DNA from: a virus
DNA length: 50,305 bases
IMG/VR virus record: IMGVR_UViG_3300033388_003879
Location: 1 to 50,305 of that record
Reading direction: 5' to 3' (one strand)
A program made the translations under genes and the position numbers. Of this stretch, positions 30,891-37,306 are shown in pieces (positions within the stretch are counted from its first letter, which is position 1; each line of letters begins with the position of its first letter). The notes beneath the pieces are model-generated. The model did no database searches, had not been told where the DNA came from, and saw only the letters and a list, made by a program, of their open reading frames with translations.

Positions 30891-31385
30891 ATGAGCATTT
30901 CAGAAGACAGCGCGGGTGTATCTACTGCTGAATTAGAGTTAAGACTCGGAGCCTATGGAGAATACGGCGAATTGTTCATTCAGGATTCAGACGGTTATTC
31001 AAAATCAATCCCAGCTACTGACTGGACAATAATTGACGATATGAATGATGGTATTTTCGGTGGCTCGGTCGCACTAGATGGGGCAACCGGGAAAATGACT
31101 TTTAATAAAAAGGGAGTTTACCGAGGGATCTTTTCTACTTCATTCGGTCTGAATAACGGTGCTGTAGTACGTGGCGGTGTCTTTATTAACGGCGTTCTAT
31201 CTGACAAATCAGAGTTTACAAGAACAATAGCAAATCCGAACGATTTCGGAGCTGCTACTATCACAAGTATGTCCGACATTGTTGTTGGAGTCCTCCCGGT
31301 AGTGGTAGAATTTAAAGTTTTTTTTGACACTGCCAGAACAATATCTATCGAAAACATGAACATCAATATTGCGGGGATCTCATGA
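30891..31385 (+). CDS. Fibre-like jelly-roll protein
   Basis: 164 aa. The last ~110 residues (GVYRGIFSTSFGLNNGAVVR, GGVFINGVLSDKSEFTRTIA) follow the C1q/TNF-like jelly-roll of phage head or tail fibres. A trimeric decoration or fibre tip is inferred. Confidence 0.55.
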   Translation: MSISEDSAGVSTAELELRLGAYGEYGELFIQDSDGYSKSIPATDWTIIDDMNDGIFGGSVALDGATGKMTFNKKGVYRGIFSTSFGLNNGAVVRGGVFINGVLSDKSEFTRTIANPNDFGAATITSMSDIVVGVLPVVVEFKVFFDTARTISIENMNINIAGIS

Positions 31386-31942
31386 TAACAGATACTGAAG
31401 GGCTTGCTAGAAGTATTCTAGGTGGTATCATAACTCAGAATACTGCAAATTATCTTATAGAAAAGGGGTTAATGTATTCTATTAGAATAGTAAAAACTAT
31501 TCCGGCAGGTTTGTCGAATATTATTTTTGACTCTTCGGCAATACCAATATACCCATTGCCAGGGTCTAAATTCGTAGTAATCCAGCCTCCATCGTTCACA
31601 GCAGTTGGTGGAGACCAAGTTATAATTTCACTCTTTAATGGCAGCACTTATACCCTAGGAACAATAGAAAGTGCGGTTAATAGAGACGAAGAATCTGGAG
31701 CAAATAATGATTCTTTTATTGTTTCTTTCCCTGCGACAGTGCCGGTTGCCGGAGTTGATACAGGTATTAAATTTTTAATACCATCAGCAGCTCAAGGGAA
31801 TGTTACAGCTGGGGGAACTGCATCGTCTCCTTTCCCATTTGTATCTATCCCTGGAATAAAACGGTTTGAAATAAATAATACAGGGCTTACGGCTCAGTAT
31901 CTGGAACTTGTATTTACATGGGTAGAAATACCTAGATCATAA
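31382..31942 (+). CDS. Beta-rich structural protein
   Basis: 186 aa. ATG overlaps the previous stop. Beta strands throughout (KFVVIQPPSFTAVGGDQVII, YLELVFTWVEIP). Possibly part of the same fibre or fibritin set; no named family. Confidence 0.45.
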   Translation: MITDTEGLARSILGGIITQNTANYLIEKGLMYSIRIVKTIPAGLSNIIFDSSAIPIYPLPGSKFVVIQPPSFTAVGGDQVIISLFNGSTYTLGTIESAVNRDEESGANNDSFIVSFPATVPVAGVDTGIKFLIPSAAQGNVTAGGTASSPFPFVSIPGIKRFEINNTGLTAQYLELVFTWVEIPRS

Positions 31943-31962
31943 AAAACAAATAAGGAAGAACA

Positions 31963-32301
31963 ATGAAAAAATTACTCATGAAAATTAAAAGCTACATATC
32001 TATATTGATATTAGTAAACGTATTGGTTAAATCATTCAAGAAAGGAATTAAAGCCGTATTACTCAGAGAAGAAAAAGAACCGGGATATCTGGCACAAAAT
32101 CAATTTGAGTCTTGTATGGATCGAGCGAAAGCAATCATCATGGAGGCTATAAATAAACCTCTCCATATTTTAGCATTAGCTATAGCTTTACATCGGGAAA
32201 AGTTCCACAAAGAATCTCATCTTAAAGAAAAAGCAGATTTAAGTAGGCAAATGACTGCAAAAGAGGTTAAGATAAGTGCAAGGGGTTTCTGGAACCTCTA
32301 A
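31963..32301 (+). CDS. Hypothetical protein with N-terminal hydrophobic helix
   Basis: 112 aa. N-terminal hydrophobic stretch (YISILILVNVLVKSF) then a helical, basic body containing HILALAIALHREKFHKES. Membrane-associated at one end. Unknown. Confidence 0.5.
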   Translation: MKKLLMKIKSYISILILVNVLVKSFKKGIKAVLLREEKEPGYLAQNQFESCMDRAKAIIMEAINKPLHILALAIALHREKFHKESHLKEKADLSRQMTAKEVKISARGFWNL

Positions 32302-32315
32302 TTAAAGGGGTTGAG

Positions 32316-32996
32316 ATGAGGATCGAACAAAAACTCGCAATTCCATTGTTTTTAATATCGGTGGGAAATCTTATTAAAGTATTATCAAAGGCATACCCTC
32401 TATGGTATATATCAATATGGGTTTTGCCTTTTTTGGTTATAGCTATAATTCTTGCAGCTATAAAGATAAAAATAAACTACAGAATTTTATCTATCTTCCT
32501 GCTGTTTTTATCTTTTTTCTCTATAGCGTATTCAGAAAAAGATTCAATGGAAGGAATATTTTATTTATTTTATTCCTTGTATATTTCAACTAAGAATAAA
32601 AGAACATATCTTATTTATGGGATAATGTCATCTATAGCAGTGATGCTGAGATTTTATATTTTAAACATGGGATCATCTTCTACTATAAATTACATTGCTG
32701 GTGGCTTATTTATCTCTTTATTCTACTTCCATTTTATACACCCAAAACCAAAATCTAAAACTCTCTACAGAAACCCAGATAAAGTACCTTACGTAGTCGT
32801 GGACATCATGGAACTAAGAATAAAAGGATTCAGGAATAAAGAAATACCAGACAAATTAGGCATAAAATTAACAGAAGCCGGTGTAGGTCAAAAACTAAAG
32901 CGGTGTCGTGATGATCTCGGCATTGCAAGTAACGAAAAATTGGCCTTATACTTAGATAAGAATAATTATATATGTTTAGATAATGACAAATATTAA
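32316..32996 (+). CDS. Membrane-anchored LuxR-type HTH protein
   Basis: 226 aa. Four to five TM helices over residues ~7-140 (IPLFLISVGNLIKV, YISIWVLPFLVIAIILAAIK, ILSIFLLFLSFFSIAY, YIAGGLFISLFYFHF). The cytosolic C-terminus carries a GerE/LuxR helix-turn-helix: VVVDIMELRIKGFRNKEIPD then GIKLTEAGVGQKLKRCRDDL and LALYL. A membrane-bound transcription factor is unusual in a phage; it lies in front of the lysis cassette, so sensing membrane state and timing lysis or late genes is possible (inference). Confidence 0.65.
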   Translation: MRIEQKLAIPLFLISVGNLIKVLSKAYPLWYISIWVLPFLVIAIILAAIKIKINYRILSIFLLFLSFFSIAYSEKDSMEGIFYLFYSLYISTKNKRTYLIYGIMSSIAVMLRFYILNMGSSSTINYIAGGLFISLFYFHFIHPKPKSKTLYRNPDKVPYVVVDIMELRIKGFRNKEIPDKLGIKLTEAGVGQKLKRCRDDLGIASNEKLALYLDKNNYICLDNDKY

Positions 32997-33020
32997 TTTA
33001 TAGCTAATTTCATGCTAGAT

Positions 33021-33079
33021 TACAGACGTTCGATCCTTCCGGTCAGTCTGTACTTTGTGCAACTGGCCGGATTTTTTTT
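33021..33079 (+). terminator. Terminator with alternative stem (attenuator or pseudoknot)
   Basis: TCCGGTCAG (33038-33046) pairs with CTGGCCGGA (33063-33071), then a T8 run. A competing stem TACAGAC/GTCTGTA (33021-33027/33046-33052) encloses the left arm of the first. The two stems either compete, as in attenuation, or form an H-type pseudoknot. It sits between the LuxR-like gene and the lysis genes. Confidence 0.65.
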
Positions 33080-33121
33080 GGTCTAAAAGGATTGAACAAC
33101 TATATGGCTAAAGGGAAAAAT

Positions 33122-33571
33122 ATGGATTCTGAAACTAGAACCGCTCTTGATACTATAGAAGGAAAACTGGAAAATCTCATTAGGAGTCTGATCGATAATG
33201 GATTTAAGGGAGTTAAGGGGATAATTACAGAGTTATTCAATAAAGACATTGACCATATAAATGAACACCTTACGAGACTTGATAAATACTCTGAAGAGCA
33301 TTACAAGGAAGATAAAAAAATATGGAAAGAAATTGATCTTCTTAGGGCTTCGATGCCCACTGAAATAGACAGAAAACTAAAACCCCTTATTGATGATATT
33401 GAAATGTTGAAAGAAAAACAGATTACAGCTTTTGTATCCCACGAAACAGAGGATAAAATCGAAGATAAGCAGGATAGAAAAAAAGAATTATCATATGGAA
33501 AAGTTGGAGCACTTGTGGCTATTGCCTCTCTTATTAGCGGGGGAATTGTATTTTTAATTAATTATATTTAA
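33122..33571 (+). CDS. XhlA/holin-accessory-like protein
   Basis: 149 aa. Long coiled coil (DHINEHLTRLDKYSEEHYKE, KKIWKEIDLLRAS) followed by a C-terminal TM helix (KVGALVAIASLISGGIVFLI). This matches haemolysin XhlA-type proteins that assist holins. ATG at 33122 has AAAGGG six bases ahead; earlier in-frame starts at 33104 and 33092 (TTG) are less likely. Confidence 0.65.
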   Translation: MDSETRTALDTIEGKLENLIRSLIDNGFKGVKGIITELFNKDIDHINEHLTRLDKYSEEHYKEDKKIWKEIDLLRASMPTEIDRKLKPLIDDIEMLKEKQITAFVSHETEDKIEDKQDRKKELSYGKVGALVAIASLISGGIVFLINYI

Positions 33572-33592
33572 TATTTGCAAAGGAATCGAACA

Positions 33593-34219
33593 ATGAAAGT
33601 GCAAAGAAAGTATTTTGAGAGATCGGAAAAACGATTACTAAGAGAAATTAAAGCAATTGTCATTCACTGGCCTGGACCCAAAAAAACAATTGACGGGTAC
33701 AGGACGCAAGATATTAATTATCTATGGAAATGGATGAATACCGGTACTGAAAATTCCTATCATTTCTTAGTTTCTCAAGACAAAATTATTCAATGCAGAC
33801 ATACCAGCTATAGAGCAATTCATTGTGGCCATGTTTCATACAGAAAAAAAGCAAAAGATTTTTTCGGCGGCAATATTTGTTCTCCTAATGATTCCCCGAA
33901 TAATTATACTATTGCTGTCTGTATGCTCCATGATTTTGAAACCGGTGGGTATGATACTAAAACTATTAATACTTCAGTTGATCTACTGGCTCACTTGTGT
34001 ATTGATAATAATCTATCACCTGAAACTGATTTATTGAGACATTCGGATATTACTAATGAAAAGAAAGTACCTTGTCCTTTAGGATTCTTCGAAGATGACG
34101 ACGATCCAGATGATTTATGGAATTCTTTTAAAAGTTGGGTAGCTGCGAAGATAACACAGATATATCGGGATATTGGTATAGTGGAAAATAAATTTGATAA
34201 AGGACATATGGAGAGGTGA
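33593..34219 (+). CDS. N-acetylmuramoyl-L-alanine amidase (endolysin)
   Basis: 208 aa, Amidase_2/PGRP fold. Zinc ligands visible: H25 in IVIHWPG, H150 in LLRHSDIT, C161 in VPCPLGF. SYHFLVSQDKIIQC supplies the conserved strand. Cuts the bond between the glycan and stem peptide. ATG at 33593 with AAAGGA eight bases ahead; TTG at 33575 is possible. Confidence 0.9.
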   Translation: MKVQRKYFERSEKRLLREIKAIVIHWPGPKKTIDGYRTQDINYLWKWMNTGTENSYHFLVSQDKIIQCRHTSYRAIHCGHVSYRKKAKDFFGGNICSPNDSPNNYTIAVCMLHDFETGGYDTKTINTSVDLLAHLCIDNNLSPETDLLRHSDITNEKKVPCPLGFFEDDDDPDDLWNSFKSWVAAKITQIYRDIGIVENKFDKGHMER

Positions 34220-34222
34220 AAT

Positions 34223-34390
34223 ATGAATGGTAGAAAGGTTCCATGGACACATTCAAGAGCTATTGCTTTTATGTATCAAAATGTTCCATCAAATAGATGT
34301 ATGCCATATCTGAAAAGACAGGCATCAAAAGAGAGTCGAAGATATCTTAAAAACGAGCTTAGAAAAGAACTTATCAATTTAGAGGAGTAA
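34223..34390 (+). CDS. Small basic protein in lysis cassette
   Basis: 55 aa, NGRKVPWTHSRAIAFMYQNV, basic tail. Starts 3 bases after the amidase with GAGAGGTGAA. Unknown. Confidence 0.5.
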   Translation: MNGRKVPWTHSRAIAFMYQNVPSNRCMPYLKRQASKESRRYLKNELRKELINLEE

Positions 34391-34393
34391 TTT

Positions 34394-34621
34394 ATGTCAA
34401 AATTATTAGAAGATAAAGATGGAAATCCTTCAAGCAAAAGAGTAGCAGGATTTGTAACTCTTGGAATGGGTATTTTTATGTTAGCTATGGGTGGCTTTAT
34501 ATCGATGAAGTGGGAGCTTAAAGACTCATTGACATTTATAGAGGTTGGTAAAGTTTTGTGTTTGACTGGTGGCGGTTTACTCGGTATCGGCGTAGCTGAA
34601 TTTTTTGGTAAAAAATCATGA
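34394..34621 (+). CDS. Putative holin
   Basis: 75 aa, two TM helices (VAGFVTLGMGIFMLAMGGFI and VLCLTGGGLLGIGVAEF) with a charged N-terminus. Size and position between amidase and spanins fit a class II holin. Confidence 0.65.
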   Translation: MSKLLEDKDGNPSSKRVAGFVTLGMGIFMLAMGGFISMKWELKDSLTFIEVGKVLCLTGGGLLGIGVAEFFGKKS

Positions 34622-34935
34622 CAACATTTGTGATAATCTTAATATCTATTGCAGTTGCCGGAGTCGGTGGTGGTATCATATACCTTAAACGCCGTCTGAA
34701 AAAAGGTGATATCGGTATTGCTGAATCAAAAACTCTCAAGAAACAAAAAAAGAAAACAGCCGAAGTCGAGAATAAAAAAAATAGAATCAGGGAGAAACAC
34801 GATGAAATCGAAAATAATATTATTAACGATCCTGGTAATGATCATGGTGTCATGCCAGTCAATACCAAAAGAAAGCATAATCATACCCATGGTCGTCCCT
34901 GTGGAGTCAGCTGCCCTTCTTACAGTGATGATTGA
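34618..34935 (+). CDS. Rz-like inner-membrane spanin
   Basis: 105 aa. N-terminal TM (FVIILISIAVAGVGGGIIYL) then a charged helical domain with LKKQKKKTAEVENKKNRIRE. Its end overlaps the start of the o-spanin in another frame, as in lambda Rz/Rz1. Confidence 0.7.
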   Translation: MTTFVIILISIAVAGVGGGIIYLKRRLKKGDIGIAESKTLKKQKKKTAEVENKKNRIREKHDEIENNIINDPGNDHGVMPVNTKRKHNHTHGRPCGVSCPSYSDD

Positions 34936-35056
34936 AGACGAATATACAGATGGTGTATTTCTTTTGATTAATGAATGGGGGAAAGTGAAAATCAATTACT
35001 CTCGTTATCAGAAAGAAATTGATTTACTTAGAGCTGAATTGGAAAAGTTTGAATAG
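34802..35056 (+). CDS. Rz1-like outer-membrane lipoprotein spanin
   Basis: 84 aa. Signal peptide KSKIILLTILVMIMVSC with lipobox VMIMVSC; lipid attached at that cysteine. Starts within the Rz-like gene in a different frame with GGAG upstream. Together they bridge the inner and outer membrane at lysis, so the host has an outer membrane. Confidence 0.7.
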   Translation: MKSKIILLTILVMIMVSCQSIPKESIIIPMVVPVESAALLTVMIEDEYTDGVFLLINEWGKVKINYSRYQKEIDLLRAELEKFE

Positions 35057-35063
35057 ATAAATC

Positions 35064-35125
35064 ACTTCCTGCCATCGGAGTGAGACCGCACGTATTACAA
35101 GGATACATGGCGGGAAGTTTTATAT
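35064..35125 (+). terminator. Long stem-loop terminating the lysis operon
   Basis: ACTTCCTGCCAT (35064-35075) pairs with ATGGCGGGAAGT (35107-35118) over 12 bp with one G-U pair; 31-base loop containing CGG/CCG; then TTTTATATT. Terminator-like. Confidence 0.55.
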
Positions 35126-35154
35126 TTGACATACTATGATAAATAAGCTATATT
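35126..35154 (+). promoter_or_regulatory. TTGACATACT-family promoter of sRNA
   Basis: TTGACA, 17 bases, TATATT. No gene start follows before the terminator at 35224-35257. Confidence 0.65.
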
Positions 35155-35159
35155 TCTAT

Positions 35160-35258
35160 TGAAGCAAGTCAACAGCAATTCCCGTTCTGGGAAACTTTTC
35201 ATTTGCCTCGAATTTAATCTACTAGCTACCGTTGGCCTCTCTTCGGTAGCTTTTTTTA
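35160..35258 (+). ncRNA. Candidate small RNA, ~99 nt
   Basis: Promoter at 35126, hairpin TTCCC-gttct-GGGAA (35179-35193), single-stranded stretch, then terminator AGCTACCG/CGGTAGCT with T7 (35224-35231/35244-35257). No ORF with a ribosome site. Consistent with a trans-acting phage sRNA. Confidence 0.5.
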
Positions 35259-35318
35259 TTGTATTTTTATTCATGGTATGTTAAAGTAATAGTAAGATTA
35301 AATTAAGAGAGGTGAAGA

Positions 35319-35759
35319 ATGATAATAGTTGATATTGACGGAACGATTGCAAAAGTAGGCGATAGATTGAAATATTTACAACAGTCTCCGAAAGACTGGG
35401 ATTCATTTTATGCTTCATCTTTTGACGATGAGCCAATAAAAGATATAATTGATTTAGTCGTTTGCTTATTCAATAAAGGGCATTCAATCGTCTTCTGTAC
35501 CGGTCGCCGTGAAAGTTGCAAATACGACACTATAGAATGGATTAAAAAGCATTTTCCTGTTCATTTTACCTATCATAAATTATTAATGAGACCGAACAAC
35601 GATTACAGGCATGATACAGAAACAAAAATAGAAGCCTGTTCCAATGCTGGAATAATGCTACAGGATATAAAAATGGTTTTAGAAGACAGGAATTCTATGG
35701 TTGAAAAATGGCGTTCGCTAGGAGTTCGATGTCTTCAAGTTGCCGATGGAGATTTTTAA
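35319..35759 (+). CDS. HAD-family phosphatase, Pnkp-like
   Basis: 146 aa. IIVDIDGTIA (nucleophile D5, D7), VFCTGRR (T61), a lysine in HKLLMRP (K87) and LEDRNSMVEKW (E122, D123) are the four HAD motifs. Similar to the phosphatase domain of T4 polynucleotide kinase, which removes 3' phosphates. Placed between lysis and tail genes; possibly RNA/DNA end repair. Confidence 0.8.
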   Translation: MIIVDIDGTIAKVGDRLKYLQQSPKDWDSFYASSFDDEPIKDIIDLVVCLFNKGHSIVFCTGRRESCKYDTIEWIKKHFPVHFTYHKLLMRPNNDYRHDTETKIEACSNAGIMLQDIKMVLEDRNSMVEKWRSLGVRCLQVADGDF

Positions 35760-35760
35760 A

Positions 35761-36243
35761 ATGAACCCCTACCACCCCCTAATCGACTACGCAAAAACAG
35801 AACATATCCGTTTATTAATCGAAACATACAAAGATGGTTTCACAATTATATATTGCGATAAAACAGAAAAGCGGAATATATTAAAACAGATCAGGTTAAA
35901 TAAAATTAAATCCAGAGCTAAAATTATTGCCCATGATTATAATACCGAGTTCTTAGAAGAGCCTAAATTATTCGAATTAAATTTTGTCAGAAGTAGAATA
36001 TTGAGACGGTTTATTAAGAAGCGGGAGATTCATACATATAAAAATTTCACTCCTCAAGAATTATTTAACATCGTATGTGTAGATTTTCCAGAATCAGATA
36101 GATATAATTTCATCATGGATATTAAGAATTTCTACTTCACTGATATTGAGAAATTAAAGAAATTCGCTTTGAAACATAAAATAGATTGCAGTATTAACCG
36201 TGATCGTAAAACTTTTATTATATATTACAAAGGAGTCGAATAA
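35761..36243 (+). CDS. Hypothetical protein
   Basis: 160 aa. ATG at 35761 directly after the previous stop. Basic, alpha/beta (EHIRLLIETYKDGFTIIYCD, KFALKHKIDCSINRDRKTF). No family recognised. Confidence 0.55.
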   Translation: MNPYHPLIDYAKTEHIRLLIETYKDGFTIIYCDKTEKRNILKQIRLNKIKSRAKIIAHDYNTEFLEEPKLFELNFVRSRILRRFIKKREIHTYKNFTPQELFNIVCVDFPESDRYNFIMDIKNFYFTDIEKLKKFALKHKIDCSINRDRKTFIIYYKGVE

Positions 36244-36245
36244 AA

Positions 36246-36791
36246 ATGCTAACAAACGATAGATTACAGGGAATATTATCATTCAATATTAAAAATCCCT
36301 ATAAAATTACAGTGGATGGAGATTTTGAAGATCGGACAGAAATAATCTGTCATGAGTTCAATAATAAAGCCAGTGCAAATACTGCATGGGATCTTGAACA
36401 ACTTCTATTATCTGCATTCAGCAGCATAGAGCGTAAAGCGGAAAAGATGACAAAAAAGCAGATCCAGAAAGAAGAAAAAGAGGAAAATCTTTTCTATGAA
36501 AATAATAGTCCATCTGAAAAAGAAGTAGCTGAAAGATCCGACCAATTATTGTTAATGTTCAAAATGCAGAAAGAAGTCAAAATGTCTGAACTCATGGATT
36601 TATTTGAAGACATGGTAGCCGAAAAACTCTTATCAACTGCCGGAGATGTTAAGATGTTTGCCCCTGTATGGGATTCTATAAAGCCTAAAGACAAACTCGA
36701 TATCGTTTTCCGGTATATAGTTTTTTTCGTCAATCCCTTGCAGTCACTACAGCAGATGGCTATAGCAGACAGCGAGGGAAATACAAAGTAA
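36246..36791 (+). CDS. Tail assembly chaperone, short form (gpG-like)
   Basis: 181 aa. Helical middle (QLLLMFKMQKEVKMSELMDL, VRFRYIVFFV-type end) and position between sheath/tube and tape measure fit the Mu gp41-type chaperone. The slippery site T_TTT_TTC at 36722-36728 lies 21 codons before the stop (see long form). Confidence 0.75.
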   Translation: MLTNDRLQGILSFNIKNPYKITVDGDFEDRTEIICHEFNNKASANTAWDLEQLLLSAFSSIERKAEKMTKKQIQKEEKEENLFYENNSPSEKEVAERSDQLLLMFKMQKEVKMSELMDLFEDMVAEKLLSTAGDVKMFAPVWDSIKPKDKLDIVFRYIVFFVNPLQSLQQMAIADSEGNTK

Positions 36792-36931
36792 GAAACCCTC
36801 AATTATTTTCAGATGCTTTAAAAGTGTCGGCTAATATGAACGGTGGTATAAAGTTTGAAGAATTTTTATATTATCCATATACAATGAGACAGAAGATAAT
36901 AGAAGAGTTGAATAGCTGGAAAGATAAATAA
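36246..36931 (+). CDS. Tail assembly chaperone, -1 frameshift long form (gpGT-like)
   Basis: Zero-frame reading through GTT TTT TTC; a -1 slip at T_TTT_TTC (36722-36728) leads into RQSLAVTTADGYSRQRGKYK, then NPQLFSDALKVSANMNGGIK and ends LNSWKDK at 36931. The product would be ~228 aa. The -1 frame is long, lacks a good start of its own (first ATG 36836) and has protein-like composition. Programmed frameshifting here is a hallmark of tail chaperones. Confidence 0.75.
36722..36728 (+). other. -1 ribosomal frameshift slippery site
   Basis: T_TTT_TTC in the zero frame (X_XXY_YYZ). Connects the G and T frames of the tail chaperone. No strong downstream hairpin is obvious by eye. Confidence 0.75.
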
Positions 36932-36940
36932 GGAGCGATT

Positions 36941-37234
36941 ATGAAATATAGAAAAAAGCCGGTAGTTATTGAAGCAATTACATTTGAGGAAGTAGTTGAA
37001 TATGGAAAAGAGTATTGTAGAAAAAGAAACATTGCTCTTGTTGATGGAATGCCTTGGAGTTTTGAATATGAAGGACATCCATTAACGCATGAAAATAATG
37101 AGTGCTACTTATTCGATACTCTTGAAGGTTCTGAGCGTATGACTCCCAAAGATATGATGATTACTGGAGTTGAGGGTGAAATATATCCTATTAAGTTGAA
37201 TATATTTGAAAAAACCTATGAACTGGTCAAATAG
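36941..37234 (+). CDS. Conserved phage protein (KYRKKPV type)
   Basis: 97 aa. KYRKKPVVIEAITFEE at the start and DMMITGVEGEIYPIKLNIFE near the end match a widespread phage family (YRKKPVVVEA ... GDWII.GV.GE.YPCK..IFe.tYE). Function unknown. Followed by a terminator. Confidence 0.8.
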   Translation: MKYRKKPVVIEAITFEEVVEYGKEYCRKRNIALVDGMPWSFEYEGHPLTHENNECYLFDTLEGSERMTPKDMMITGVEGEIYPIKLNIFEKTYELVK

Positions 37235-37250
37235 TGTTAAACACGTAAAA

Positions 37251-37278
37251 GAGTCCTCTTAAATGAGGGCTTTTTTTT
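37251..37278 (+). terminator. Intrinsic terminator before tape measure
   Basis: AGTCCTC, six-base loop, GAGGGCT, then T9. Confidence 0.8.
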
Positions 37279-37306
37279 TACTCAGAAAAGCTTTACAATA
37301 TAATCA

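Noticed and set aside
33028-33052. tRNA-like T-loop (GTTCGATCC)
   Set aside because: No acceptor, D or anticodon stems can be formed around it.
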